Shown one piece after another: positions 34,646 to 43,726 of a DNA stretch of 64,000 nucleotides (the first letter of the stretch is position 1; the number at the start of each line of letters is the position of its first letter). The notes under the pieces were generated by a model, which saw nothing but the letters and a program-made list of their open reading frames with translations, searched no databases and was not told the DNA's origin. Source of the stretch: RGIG3178 sp942492795 (GTDB taxonomy: Bacteria > Bacillota > Clostridia > Christensenellales > QAND01). Both the position numbers and the translations under genes were made by a program. The DNA lies in contig OW818639.1 in assembly GCA_942492795.1 (NCBI GenBank), positions 1,984,001 through 2,048,000 on the forward strand, given 5' to 3'.

Positions 34646-35747
34646 CTTGATACTCCCGTGGTACTCTGTGTGATATTTTGACCAGTACTTCATAATCGAT
34701 GCTGTTCATTAAACCCGCCAATTCGCCGGCTAAGATGGTTTCATTGCCCTGGTTTCCCAGAAGCACCACTTCGTCGCGCAATTTCGGATCACTGAGTTCC
34801 GTGATATCCACCATCGTTTGATCCATGCATACGCGCCCGATCACAGGACAGCGCTTGCCATGTATCAAAACGGATGCGCGCCCGCCATAGATACGGGCAT
34901 AGCCGTCCGCATATCCGACAGGAATCGTCGCGATGACACTGTTTCTTTGGGCTGTGAAGGTCCGACCGTATCCAACGGTCTCCCCGGGTTTCAAACGGTT
35001 GATCGCGCTTATTTCACTGACCCATCGCAGCGCCGGTTTGGGTGTAAACGCCAGCGGCATCTCCTCCGAGGGCAAACATCCGTACATCGCGATCCCCATG
35101 CGTACCATATCGCCGGCAAGCTTGCCGTGCCGCATGGTGGCTGCGCTGTTGGAAACGTGTACAAACGGGTTAAAGCCCCGGGAACGAACCTTGGCAAGTT
35201 CCGCTTCAAAGCGTGCCAGCTGTTGATGGACAAAAGAATCGTCGGACATATCGGCAGTCGCAAAGTGCGTAAAGATCCCCTGCATCAAAACACGGTCGTT
35301 TGCAGCAAAGGTATCGAGAATAGCGTCCAATGCCTGTCCGCAGACGCCGATACGGTGAAATCCCGAATCGATCTTCAGATGGGCAAAAGCCTTTTTTTGC
35401 GTTTTTAGCGCGGCTTGTTGCATCGCTTTGACCTGTTCGGGCAAAAAGACGCAGGCGGACATGTCGAAATCGACGCATTGAGCGCAATCCGATTCGCTCA
35501 ATGCTCCCATCACCAGTATGGGTGCCTGAATGCCGGCATCGCGAAGCGATATGCCTTCTTCCATCGTCGCAACGCACAAGAAGCTGGCTCCGGCGGACAG
35601 TGCCGCCTTTGCAGTCTCCCCAGCGCCGTGACCATAGCCGTCGGCTTTGACTACCGCCATCAAACCGGCATCACCGGCAAGTTTTTTCAACTCGCGGACG
35701 TTATGCCGGATAGCCTCCAAAGAGACGATGGCTCTGGTATTCCTCAA
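34638..35747 (-). CDS. alr: Alanine racemase
   Basis: A PLP enzyme making D-alanine for peptidoglycan. The PLP lysine is Lys34 in AVVKADGYGHG; the opposing tyrosine is in TVGYGRTF; VCMDQTMVDIT is conserved. The start chosen is TTG at 35747 with GGGAG 8 nt upstream. A GTG nine bases earlier overlaps that site. It is about 369 aa. Confidence 0.95.
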   Translation of the reverse strand: MRNTRAIVSLEAIRHNVRELKKLAGDAGLMAVVKADGYGHGAGETAKAALSAGASFLCVATMEEGISLRDAGIQAPILVMGALSESDCAQCVDFDMSACVFLPEQVKAMQQAALKTQKKAFAHLKIDSGFHRIGVCGQALDAILDTFAANDRVLMQGIFTHFATADMSDDSFVHQQLARFEAELAKVRSRGFNPFVHVSNSAATMRHGKLAGDMVRMGIAMYGCLPSEEMPLAFTPKPALRWVSEISAINRLKPGETVGYGRTFTAQRNSVIATIPVGYADGYARIYGGRASVLIHGKRCPVIGRVCMDQTMVDITELSDPKLRDEVVLLGNQGNETILAGELAGLMNSIDYEVLVKISHRVPREYQDE

Positions 35748-35759
35748 AAATACCACTCC

Positions 35760-36197
35760 CTACTCGCCCATATGATAGATTTGTTCTCCCGTTAAGAAGA
35801 CGATTCTGTTATCGCTCAGCGCCTGCATACACCGCACGTTGTCATCCACCCTAAAGAGGATCAGGGCGTACTCGTTTGGCGTGCGCACGAACGAATACAG
35901 GTATTCGACGTTGATGTTTTCGCGATTCAGAATTCCCAGAACCTGTGCCAGTCCGCCGGGAACATCCGGCACCTGCACCGCAAGCACTTCGGTGGTGCTT
36001 ACGGCGAAACCGTTGGAACTCAACAGCTTCATCGCCTGCTCCGGTTTATCGACGATGCAGCGCATGATGCCGAAATCCGTGGTGTCGGCGATGGACAGTG
36101 CTATCAGATCGATATCGTTGTCTGCCAGGACCTTCGTCGCTTCCGCAAGGGTACCTTTTTTGTTTTCCAAAAAGACCGAGATCTGCTTGAGCATCAT
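35760..36197 (-). CDS. Tandem ACT-domain amino-acid-binding protein
   Basis: 145 residues consisting of two ACT domains (starting LKQISVFLENKKGTLAEAT and VLAVQVPDVPGGLAQVL). The GTL and GGL turns are typical amino-acid-binding loops. It has no catalytic domain. The start is the ATG at 36197 with GGGAGGA 7 nt upstream. It is the last gene of the paaK-iorAB-paaK operon, 19 bp after paaK. Such proteins commonly accompany phenylacetate-CoA ligases; sensing of aromatic amino acids is inferred. Confidence 0.9.
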   Translation of the reverse strand: MMLKQISVFLENKKGTLAEATKVLADNDIDLIALSIADTTDFGIMRCIVDKPEQAMKLLSSNGFAVSTTEVLAVQVPDVPGGLAQVLGILNRENINVEYLYSFVRTPNEYALILFRVDDNVRCMQALSDNRIVFLTGEQIYHMGE

Positions 36198-36216
36198 AGA
36201 TCGTTCCTCCCGATTG

Positions 36217-37521
36217 TTAAGAATCCAGTTTTCTTCTGTCATCCACCCGCTTGGCTTTGCCCTCACTGCGTTCTATCTCCTTGGGCGCCATCAAACGGAC
36301 TTCAACGGAAACGTTCAAGGCGCTGTTGAGTTCGCGCCTGAGCTGTTCACGAAGCTTTTCAATGCTGCTGATGGTGTCACCGATCGCATCCGGATGCAAT
36401 TCCACCTGCACCTCTATGGTATCTAGGTTATGGATGCGTTCCACAACGATGCGGTAATTTGGCGTAATGCCGTCGAAGCCCGTCAGCACCGTTTCGACCT
36501 GGCTTGGAAATACGTTGACGCCGCGAATGATAAGCATATCATCCGTTCTGCCTTTGAGCCTGCCGATACGCCGGTGTGTGCGCCCGCAGATGCAGGGTTC
36601 TTCGATCAGATAGGTCAGATCATGCGTTTTGTACCGGATGGTCGGTATCCCCTCTTTGGTAATGGTGGTGATGACCAATTCTCCGATCTCACCGGGTTTA
36701 ACAGGTTCTTCTGTATCCGGATTGAGGATCTCAACGAGGAATTGATCCTCCCAAACATGCAATCCGTGTTTGGCTTCCCTGCATTCCATCGCGACGCCCG
36801 GGCCCATTGTCTCGGAGAGGCCGTAAATATCCAATGCGTCGATATGCATCAATTCTTCGATTTGCCGCCGCATGCCCTCCGTCCACGGCTCGGCACCGAA
36901 AATGCCCGCGCGCAGCTTCAGCTTTGACAGATCGATGTTCATATCGCGGATGGTTTCCGCCAGCATAAGCGCATAGCTGGGGGTACAGCAAAGAACGTTT
37001 GTGCCGAAGTCCTGCATCAGCATGATCTGCCGCTGTGTGTTCCCGCTCGATGTCGGCACCGCGATGGCGCCAAGCCATTCCGCGCCGTAATGCAGCCCCA
37101 AACCGCCGGTGAACAGGCCGTATCCGTAGGAAATCTGCACGACATCGTGCCTTGTCGTTCCGGCACATGCCAGGCTTCTCGCGACGCATTCGCTCCAGTT
37201 GTCGATATCGTTTTTGGTATACCCTACCGTGGTCGGTTTGCCTGTCGTTCCGGAGGACGCGTGAATGCGGATGATCTCGTCCATCCCGGCAGCAAACATG
37301 CCAAAAGGATAATTATCCCGAAGATCGGTTTTGAGCGTGAACGGCAGACGCCGCAAGTCCTCAAGGGATTGAATGTCCTGGGGTTTTATGCCGGCTTCGT
37401 TAAATTTTCTGCGATAAAAAGGACTCTTGTTATAGCAACGTTCCACCGTCTGTTGCAGACGGTACAATTGTAAAGCTTCCAGCCGTTCTTTTGGCATGGC
37501 TTCTATCTGCATATTCCACAT
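36217..37521 (-). CDS. paaK: Phenylacetate-CoA ligase-like enzyme (copy 1)
   Basis: An ANL-superfamily ligase activating an aryl acid to its CoA ester with ATP. The AMP-binding SSGTTGKPT is at 89-97; YGLSETMGPGVAMEC and the hinge and C-terminal GRTDDMLIIRGVNVFPSQVE are classic PaaK motifs. It is 434 aa. The ATG at 37521 has GGAG 8 nt upstream, 15 bp after iorB. The exact acid is unknown; linkage to IorAB suggests arylacetates. Confidence 0.93.
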   Translation of the reverse strand: MWNMQIEAMPKERLEALQLYRLQQTVERCYNKSPFYRRKFNEAGIKPQDIQSLEDLRRLPFTLKTDLRDNYPFGMFAAGMDEIIRIHASSGTTGKPTTVGYTKNDIDNWSECVARSLACAGTTRHDVVQISYGYGLFTGGLGLHYGAEWLGAIAVPTSSGNTQRQIMLMQDFGTNVLCCTPSYALMLAETIRDMNIDLSKLKLRAGIFGAEPWTEGMRRQIEELMHIDALDIYGLSETMGPGVAMECREAKHGLHVWEDQFLVEILNPDTEEPVKPGEIGELVITTITKEGIPTIRYKTHDLTYLIEEPCICGRTHRRIGRLKGRTDDMLIIRGVNVFPSQVETVLTGFDGITPNYRIVVERIHNLDTIEVQVELHPDAIGDTISSIEKLREQLRRELNSALNVSVEVRLMAPKEIERSEGKAKRVDDRRKLDS

Positions 37522-37536
37522 AGCGATTACTCCATT

Positions 37537-38121
37537 CTAATTTGTCGCCCTTGCCGCCTGAAGACCCAATGTAAAGGCCTTTTCGTTGACACAGACAAAT
37601 TCGGGTTTTACACTCGATTCGATGGCTTTGCGCATTTTCTGTTCGCAAAGGCCCATCTGATGGGTTAAAACGCCCAGCAGCACAACGTTTGCCGCGCGCG
37701 CCGTACCTGCGATTTGGGCCAGTTTCCCGGCCCCGGTAAATCGGACGCATCCTGCGCGCTGAAGTGCCCGCTGTTGATAATCTTCGGGATACAAGGCATT
37801 CCCCATCGTCACCGAAAGCGGCTGCAGCATTTCAGAGGAAGAAACGAGCAATCCGTCCGGCTTGAGCATATGGATCCACCGAAGCGCTTCAACGGGTTCA
37901 AACGATAAAAGCGCGTCGGCTTTGGACGCTTCAATCAGCGGAGAATAGACCTTTTCCGCTATCTTGACATGCGTTACCACGCATCCGCCTCTTTGTGCCA
38001 TTCCGTGTACTTCGCTCACCTTGGCATCAAGGTCGCTGAGTCTTGCGTATTCGCCCAGAATTTTGCCGGTGAGCAGCGTTCCCTGCCCGCCTACGCCTAC
38101 GATCAATATTGCGGTTTGCAT
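37537..38121 (-). CDS. iorB: Indolepyruvate ferredoxin oxidoreductase, beta subunit
   Basis: The gamma-type domain of a 2-oxoacid:ferredoxin oxidoreductase. VGVGGQGTLLTGKILGEYA and EVHGMAQRGGCVVTHV are the family signatures. The start chosen is the ATG at 38121 with GGAGGTG upstream, 2 nt after the iorA stop, giving 194 aa. With IorA it interconverts arylpyruvates and arylacetyl-CoA. Confidence 0.95.
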   Translation of the reverse strand: MQTAILIVGVGGQGTLLTGKILGEYARLSDLDAKVSEVHGMAQRGGCVVTHVKIAEKVYSPLIEASKADALLSFEPVEALRWIHMLKPDGLLVSSSEMLQPLSVTMGNALYPEDYQQRALQRAGCVRFTGAGKLAQIAGTARAANVVLLGVLTHQMGLCEQKMRKAIESSVKPEFVCVNEKAFTLGLQAARATN

Positions 38122-38123
38122 GC

Positions 38124-39851
38124 TCACACCTCCAAACAACCTTTCGGACAGATATTTAAGCATAAGCCGCACCCGTTGCAGCTTGAAGAATCGATGACAG
38201 CTTTTTTATTCACTAGGCGCAGCGACGGACATCCCGTACTGACGCAGATGCCGCAGCCTATACAGTCCTGATTTACCGTCAATGGTTTTCCCGGTTTTAT
38301 TATCAGCACACAGGGGCGTCTTGCTACGATGACCTTGACGCCATCTGTCTGCCATGCTTTTCGCAGCGCGTTTTCCAGCGCTTTTTGATCCACCGGGTCA
38401 ACAACCGAAACCATGGATGCTCCCAATGCCTCGCAGGTTTTCTCGATGGACAAGGCAAGTCCCTGTTGCCCCTGCAGCGTTATGCCCGTTCCCGGGTTAT
38501 CCTGATGGCCTGTCATGCCCGTTATTGAATTGTCCAGGATCAGCACCGTTGTGTTTGCAAGGTTGTACGCCGCGCTTGCAAGCCCGCTTAACCCGCTGTG
38601 GAAAAAAGTGCTGTCGCCGATGACCGCTACACTGTTTCGTGCAAATTCACGTCCCATCGCCAATTCGGCTCCGTGTGCCGTTCCGATACTGGCTCCCATG
38701 CAGATGGTGGTATCCATCGAGTTCAAGGGTGCGACGGCGCCCAGCGTATAGCATCCGATATCCCCGAAAACCGTTGCCTTGAGTTTCTTCAACAGATAGA
38801 ACACGGCTCTGTGAGGACATCCGGCACACAATACGGGCGGGCGGGGCGGCAAACCCAGCTCCAACTGTACCTCGACATTCTCCCCCAAAACAGCCTTGCG
38901 AATCTGAGAAACCGACAATTCGCCCAATTTACTGAACACTTCACTTCCGATGCATCCGATCCCCCAGCTCTTGATCTGCTGTTCCATATAGCTTTCCTGT
39001 TCTTCCACCACATAGAGTGTCTGAACAGTTTTCGCAAAGTCCGTGACGGCCTTTTTTGGCAGAGGATTGACAATGCCAATATGAAATATGTCCGCCCGCA
39101 GAAGCGCTTCTTTGACATATTCATAACAGATGCCCGAACAGATGACGCCGATGATACCGTCTCCCTTTTCAACGGTATTGGCCAAAGACGTTTCAGCAAA
39201 CCCGCTCAATGCTTCCTGCCGCAACAGCAAGCTTTTCTTGCGCTCGATCGCGTTGGAAGGCATCATCACATATTTGCTTGCATTCTTCTGATAGGACTTC
39301 GGCGTCGCTTTGTCCGTTTCCCTTCGGACGACAAATCCCCTCGAATGTGCAATACGCGTGGTCAGCCGTACGATGACAGGAATGTCGAACGCCTCACTCA
39401 ATTCGACAGCCTGCGCTACAAAGTCATACGCCTGCTGGCAATCGGAAGGTTCCAGAACCGGCACATGGGCAGCGGATGCTATCATCCGGGTGTCCTGTTC
39501 GTTTTGGCTGCTGTGCATGCCGGGATCGTCGGCAACGACAAATATCAGCGCGCCGTTCACGCCTGTATACGCTCCTGTGAACAGGACTTCCGATGCCACA
39601 TTGAGCCCAACATGCTTCATGCAGCACATAGCGCGCGCGCCGGCTATGCTGGCTCCCATGGCGACTTCGGCAGCCACTTTTTCATTGACAGCCCACTGGG
39701 CGTTCATCTCTTTAAAATTCGATGCCGTCTGTGCTATCTCGGTGCTTGGCGTACCGGGATACGCTGACAACACAGTGATTCCGGCATCCAACGCGCCAAA
39801 CGCTATGGCTTCGTTACCCAACATCAATTCTTTCACAAAATCATCCTTCAT
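38124..39851 (-). CDS. iorA: Indolepyruvate ferredoxin oxidoreductase, alpha subunit
   Basis: A thiamine-diphosphate enzyme subunit. The N-terminal pyrimidine-binding domain has SAYPGTPSTEI and the TPP-binding part has GDSTFFHSGL and LDNSITGMTGHQ. Two C-terminal [4Fe-4S] motifs follow: CIGCGICVSTGCP and CNGCGLCLNICP. It is 575 aa. The ATG at 39851 overlaps the upstream paaK stop (ATGA). Together with IorB it exchanges electrons with ferredoxin. Confidence 0.96.
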   Translation of the reverse strand: MKDDFVKELMLGNEAIAFGALDAGITVLSAYPGTPSTEIAQTASNFKEMNAQWAVNEKVAAEVAMGASIAGARAMCCMKHVGLNVASEVLFTGAYTGVNGALIFVVADDPGMHSSQNEQDTRMIASAAHVPVLEPSDCQQAYDFVAQAVELSEAFDIPVIVRLTTRIAHSRGFVVRRETDKATPKSYQKNASKYVMMPSNAIERKKSLLLRQEALSGFAETSLANTVEKGDGIIGVICSGICYEYVKEALLRADIFHIGIVNPLPKKAVTDFAKTVQTLYVVEEQESYMEQQIKSWGIGCIGSEVFSKLGELSVSQIRKAVLGENVEVQLELGLPPRPPVLCAGCPHRAVFYLLKKLKATVFGDIGCYTLGAVAPLNSMDTTICMGASIGTAHGAELAMGREFARNSVAVIGDSTFFHSGLSGLASAAYNLANTTVLILDNSITGMTGHQDNPGTGITLQGQQGLALSIEKTCEALGASMVSVVDPVDQKALENALRKAWQTDGVKVIVARRPCVLIIKPGKPLTVNQDCIGCGICVSTGCPSLRLVNKKAVIDSSSCNGCGLCLNICPKGCLEV

Positions 39852-41146
39852 TGCCGCATATCCGTCACTCTCTGCGCTTTGCCTTCAAAGCGTTTCAGCG
39901 ACATGGGATTGACAAGTGTCACCTTTACGTCGATGAGCAAATCGGTCTGCATTGCTTTTCGAATACGTCCTGAAAGCGCTTCGAGTTCCGAGTAACGCTC
40001 CAGCAATGAGGCATCCGTCACCTCAACCTTTACCTCAACGCGGTCAAGGAAATGCTCCCTTGTCACGACGATCTCATAGTTCGGGCCAACACCAGCCGTC
40101 TGTAAAAGCACTTGCTCTATTTGACTCGGGAAAACATTGACGCCGCGGATCACCAGCATATCGTCGCTTCTGCCCTTGATCTTGCTCAAGCGCATGCTTG
40201 TTCTTCCGCATGCGCAGGGCGCTGTTGTGATGCTTGCGATATCTCGTGTACGATACCGCAACAACGGCTGCGCCTTTTTTTGGATGGTTGTGATGACGAC
40301 TTCGCCTTCTTCACCCTCCGGCAGCGGCTGTCCTGTTTTGGGATCGACGATCTCTATGATGAAATGATCTTCCGCGACATGCATCCCGTTTTGATGTATG
40401 CATTCCCCGGCGACACCGGGGCCCATCACTTCAGAAAGACCATAGTTTTCCGTCACCAGAATGCCCCAGCGTTTTTCCAGTTCCTGTCGCATTTGCTCCG
40501 TGTGGCCTTCGCCGCCAAACAAACCTAAGCGAACGGGAAGCTTCGTTAAGTCAACGCCCATTTCCTGTGCCGCTTCGCTAAGATAGAGGGCATAAGAAGG
40601 CGTGCTGATGATCAAAGTCGTTCCGAATTCCTGCAAAAGCTGGATCTGGCGCTTGGTATTGCCGCTTGAAATCGGAATGACCGCTGCGCCTATGTTTTCA
40701 AGTCCGTAGTGCAGTCCCAAAGCACCGGTGAACATGCCGTATCCGAAGGATATCTGCGCTATGTCATCGTCGGACGCACCTGCCATACAAACCAGTCGGG
40801 ATACGCATTCCGCCCAATCATCGACGTCCTCCTTCGTGTAGGCAACGACCGTGGCGTTGCCGGTAGTCCCGGAAGACGCGTGTATCCGGATAACATCCTT
40901 CATGGGTACCGCCAACAGGCCATAGGGATAATGATCGCGCATATCCTGCTTCACGGTAAACGGAATTTTTATAAGATCCTCAAGAGATCCGACAGCATCC
41001 GCATTGATCCCTGTCTCATCCAGCCTGCTCTTGTAAAACGGCACGTTTTCGCATACATGCTTAACTGTTTCCTTGAGCTTTTGAAGCTGAATGGCCTGAA
41101 TTTCCGTACGATCTGCCGTTTCCACCGCAGGGTTCCAAATCAACAT
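39848..41146 (-). CDS. paaK: Phenylacetate-CoA ligase-like enzyme (copy 2)
   Basis: The first gene of the aryl-acid operon. It has IRIHASSGTTGN, YGLSEVMGPGVAGEC and GRSDDMLVIRGVNVFPSQIE. It is clearly paralogous to copy 1, with roughly half the residues the same by eye. It is 432 aa. The ATG at 41146 has GGGGGAG 7 nt upstream; that site can pair inside the leader. Two ligases around one IorAB suggest two aryl substrates or two directions of use. Confidence 0.93.
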   Translation of the reverse strand: MLIWNPAVETADRTEIQAIQLQKLKETVKHVCENVPFYKSRLDETGINADAVGSLEDLIKIPFTVKQDMRDHYPYGLLAVPMKDVIRIHASSGTTGNATVVAYTKEDVDDWAECVSRLVCMAGASDDDIAQISFGYGMFTGALGLHYGLENIGAAVIPISSGNTKRQIQLLQEFGTTLIISTPSYALYLSEAAQEMGVDLTKLPVRLGLFGGEGHTEQMRQELEKRWGILVTENYGLSEVMGPGVAGECIHQNGMHVAEDHFIIEIVDPKTGQPLPEGEEGEVVITTIQKKAQPLLRYRTRDIASITTAPCACGRTSMRLSKIKGRSDDMLVIRGVNVFPSQIEQVLLQTAGVGPNYEIVVTREHFLDRVEVKVEVTDASLLERYSELEALSGRIRKAMQTDLLIDVKVTLVNPMSLKRFEGKAQRVTDMRQ

Positions 41147-41228
41147 TGTAACGCTCCCCCCGGGAACGGGGCCAACTACCGTTCTACCGTGCCACCGTAT
41201 TCCCGTACATAATTTTACATATTATATA
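41147..41228 (-). promoter_or_regulatory. Structured 80-nt leader of the paaK-iorAB operon (candidate translational switch)
   Basis: Three helices can be drawn on the minus-strand RNA. Helix A pairs CCCCG (41167-41171) with CGGGG (41158-41162), covering part of the Shine-Dalgarno (41154-41160). Helix B pairs CGGGAA (41200-41205) with TTCCCG (41161-41166). Helix C pairs AACGG (41179-41183) with CCGTT (41165-41169). B and C use bases needed by A. The GGTGGCAC stretch recalls a T-box, but no stem I is present. Confidence 0.45.
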
Positions 41229-41234
41229 AAGCTT

Positions 41235-41262
41235 ATTATAACGAATCCTGTATGAAAATCAA
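41235..41262 (-). promoter_or_regulatory. Promoter for the paaK-iorAB-paaK-ACT operon
   Basis: On the minus strand TTGATT (41257-41262), 16-nt spacer, TATAAT (41235-41240). Further TATAAT-like boxes lie just downstream. The predicted start is near 41228. Confidence 0.6.
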
Positions 41263-41335
41263 ACCTGATTTCCGATCAGATCCGCTCAAGGCTAAGTATT
41301 GTTGATTCATACAACAGGAATTGCCTGAATATGAA

Positions 41336-41364
41336 TTGCATAATTGCGGTTGGCAATGTAAAAT
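41336..41364 (+). promoter_or_regulatory. Promoter for nfnAB
   Basis: TTGCAT (41336-41341), 17-nt spacer, TAAAAT (41359-41364), with a start expected near 41371. It is divergent from the paaK promoter about 75 bp away, so the two operons could share a regulator. Confidence 0.7.
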
Positions 41365-41403
41365 ATTGAGAACAACTTGAATTATTGGAAAGCTGGTGCT
41401 TCT

Positions 41404-42252
41404 TTGTTCAAAATCACAAAAAAACGTGTTTTAAACGAACTTACCACATGGATGGATATTTTTGCGCCGTCGGTAGCAAAACACGCCCAACCGGGTCAGT
41501 TTATCATTTTACGTGTTGATGCGGACGGAGAACGGATACCTTTGACCATCGGCGGATATGACCGCGAAAAAGGGACCATAACCATCATATTTCAGGCTTT
41601 GGGAGCCACCACCATGCAGCTTGCCGCGATGAACGAAGGAGACAGTCTACTGGATTTCGCCGGTCCCTTGGGCCACCCAAGCGAACTGGAAGGGCTTAAG
41701 CGTGTCGCAATCATCGGGGGCGGTCTTGGCGTTGCAATCGCATATCCGCAAGCTAAGGCGATGCATGACAAAGGCGTGCATGTGGATCTCATCGTCGGGT
41801 TCCGCAATGTGGATCTGATCATACTCGAAGAAGAAATGCGCAATGCGTGCACCGATTTGATCGTTTTAACAGACGACGGCAGCAACGGCGACAAGGGATT
41901 TGTCACAACCGGCCTTGAGCGCCAGATCCAAAAGGGCATCGAGTATGATGCCGTCATCGCCATCGGTCCTTTGATGATGATGCGCGCCGTATGCAATCTG
42001 ACAAAACCGTATGGCATCAAAACCATCGTAAGCATGAATCCCGTTATGGTGGACGGAACCGGCATGTGCGGCAGCTGTCGGCTTACCGTAAACGGAGAAA
42101 CGAAATTCGGCTGCGTGGATGGCCCGGACTTTGATGGGCATCAGGTGGATTTTGACGAGGCGATCCGACGCAGTCGTGTATACCGTGAACAAGAGCTTCA
42201 AAGTATCGAACGGCATCAGTGCCGACTGACCGGAGGTGAGCAACGTGGCTAA
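41404..42252 (+). CDS. nfnA: NADH-dependent ferredoxin:NADP+ oxidoreductase subunit A (NfnA/SudB type)
   Basis: A ferredoxin-NADP reductase-like subunit binding FAD and one [2Fe-2S]. It starts MFKITKKRVLNELT with the FAD-site RIPLTIGGYD, NAD-site GGGLGVAIAYP, and the C-terminal cluster motif DGTGMCGSCR plus a later Cys in KFGCVDGP. I choose TTG at 41404, although its ribosome site (GGAAAG, 11 nt) is weak; TTG at 41377 is an alternative. It is about 282 aa and overlaps nfnB by 8 bp. Confidence 0.88.
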   Translation: MFKITKKRVLNELTTWMDIFAPSVAKHAQPGQFIILRVDADGERIPLTIGGYDREKGTITIIFQALGATTMQLAAMNEGDSLLDFAGPLGHPSELEGLKRVAIIGGGLGVAIAYPQAKAMHDKGVHVDLIVGFRNVDLIILEEEMRNACTDLIVLTDDGSNGDKGFVTTGLERQIQKGIEYDAVIAIGPLMMMRAVCNLTKPYGIKTIVSMNPVMVDGTGMCGSCRLTVNGETKFGCVDGPDFDGHQVDFDEAIRRSRVYREQELQSIERHQCRLTGGEQRG

Positions 42253-43651
42253 CATGAATCCAAAGAAAACCGCTGCTCCTGAGCAGGATGCCAAACAACG
42301 TGCGGGGAATTTCTCCGAGGTTATGCAGGTTTATACCGAATCGATGGCGCAGGAGGAAGCCCTGCGTTGCCTGCAATGCAAGAATCAGCCCTGCGTTGCC
42401 GGTTGTCCTGTTCATGTTCGCATTCCGGAATTCATCGCAAAAATCGTATCCGGTGACTATGACGAAGCGTACGATATCATCAAAACAACCAATTCCCTGC
42501 CGGGTGTTTGCGGACGCGTTTGTCCGCAGGAATCACAATGTGAAGAACAATGTGTGCGCGGTATCCGCAACGAACCTGTCGGGATCGGCCGTCTGGAGCG
42601 TTTTGCTGCCGATATGTCGATGCAAAAAGGCCGCCATTTGATGGTGGAAAACCCTGCGCAAAACGGCATCAAGGTTGCCGTGATCGGATCCGGCCCCGCG
42701 GGGCTTACCTGCGCCGGCGATCTTGCGAAATTGGGATATGAAGTGACGGTTTTCGAAGCGTTGCACACGCCGGGAGGCGTTTTGGTATACGGCATTCCCG
42801 AATTCCGCTTGCCAAAAGCGCTGGTTCGTGAAGAGATAGCATCACTTGAAAAGCTGGGCGTAAAAATCCAAACCAACACCGTCATCGGCAGGACTTTCTA
42901 TATTCAGGAATTGATGGAGGAAATGGGGTTCGAAGCGGTCTTCATCGGTTCGGGCGCAGGACTTCCCCAATTCATGCATATGCCGGGCGAGAACCTCAAC
43001 GACGTTTATTCTGCCAATGAATTTTTGACGCGCATCAACCTCATGGGCGCTTACCGCTTCCCTGAAGCTGCCACACCGGTCAGAGTTAAAAAGAATGTCG
43101 CAGTTGTCGGCGGAGGCAACGTTGCGATGGATGCGGCGCGGTGCGCTCTGCGCATGGGCGCGGAGCATGTCAGCATCGTATACCGCAGAAGTCTTCAGGA
43201 GATGCCTGCCCGTATCGAGGAAGTTCACCATGCGCAAGAGGAAGGAATCGAATTCATGCTGCTGACCAATCCGACACGCATCACAGGAGACGAGAACGGC
43301 AACGTCACCGGCATGGAGGTTGTCCGCATGGAACTGGGCGAACCCGACGCATCCGGACGCCGCCGCCCGATCGTCGTCCCGGGCAGCGAAACGATGCTGG
43401 ACGTGCAAACTGTCGTAATTGCCATCGGCACTTCCCCAAACCCGCTTATAAAGGCAACCACACCGAAGCTTGACACGCAGAAATGGGGCGGCATCATCAT
43501 CGACGAATCGACAGGCGCTACCAATGTTGAAGGCGTTTACGCGGGCGGTGATGCTGTCACTGGTGCCGCTACCGTCATTTTGGCAATGGGCGCCGGCAAG
43601 ACTGCCGCCGCTTCCATGGATGCCTATTTGAAAGAAAAGCACGGCGCATAG
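42245..43651 (+). CDS. nfnB: NADH-dependent ferredoxin:NADP+ oxidoreductase subunit B (NfnB, GltD-like)
   Basis: A glutamate-synthase-beta-like flavoprotein with two [4Fe-4S] sites (CLQCKNQPCVAGCP; CGRVCPQESQCEEQC), FAD site GSGPAGLTCAGDLA and NAD(P) site VVGGGNVAMDAAR. It is 468 aa from the GTG at 42245 (GGAGG 8 nt upstream). Next to NfnA this predicts electron bifurcation between NADPH, ferredoxin and NADH. A glutamate synthase small subunit or SudA is the alternative annotation, but the NfnA-type partner favours Nfn. Confidence 0.9.
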   Translation: MANMNPKKTAAPEQDAKQRAGNFSEVMQVYTESMAQEEALRCLQCKNQPCVAGCPVHVRIPEFIAKIVSGDYDEAYDIIKTTNSLPGVCGRVCPQESQCEEQCVRGIRNEPVGIGRLERFAADMSMQKGRHLMVENPAQNGIKVAVIGSGPAGLTCAGDLAKLGYEVTVFEALHTPGGVLVYGIPEFRLPKALVREEIASLEKLGVKIQTNTVIGRTFYIQELMEEMGFEAVFIGSGAGLPQFMHMPGENLNDVYSANEFLTRINLMGAYRFPEAATPVRVKKNVAVVGGGNVAMDAARCALRMGAEHVSIVYRRSLQEMPARIEEVHHAQEEGIEFMLLTNPTRITGDENGNVTGMEVVRMELGEPDASGRRRPIVVPGSETMLDVQTVVIAIGTSPNPLIKATTPKLDTQKWGGIIIDESTGATNVEGVYAGGDAVTGAATVILAMGAGKTAAASMDAYLKEKHGA

Positions 43652-43669
43652 ATTATCCACCTAATCGTC

Positions 43670-43700
43670 AAAAAAGCAGACCATGAAGGTCTGCTTTTTC
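43670..43700. terminator. Bidirectional terminator between nfnB and GT2-GtrA gene
   Basis: A perfect 12-bp stem AAAAAGCAGACC / GGTCTGCTTTTT with a 5-nt loop. The T-run serves the plus strand (nfnB) and the A-run gives a T-run for the minus strand (convergent glycosyltransferase). Confidence 0.92.
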
Positions 43701-43726
43701 ATTGTAGCTTATAGCCTTTTTTCGGA

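Noticed and set aside
41147..41376. T-box riboswitch upstream of paaK/iorAB
   Set aside because: GGTGGCAC resembles the T-box core, but the full AGGGTGGnACCGCG sequence is not present. No stem I with specifier or AGTA motif is found between the promoter and this point, and the leader is only about 80 nt.
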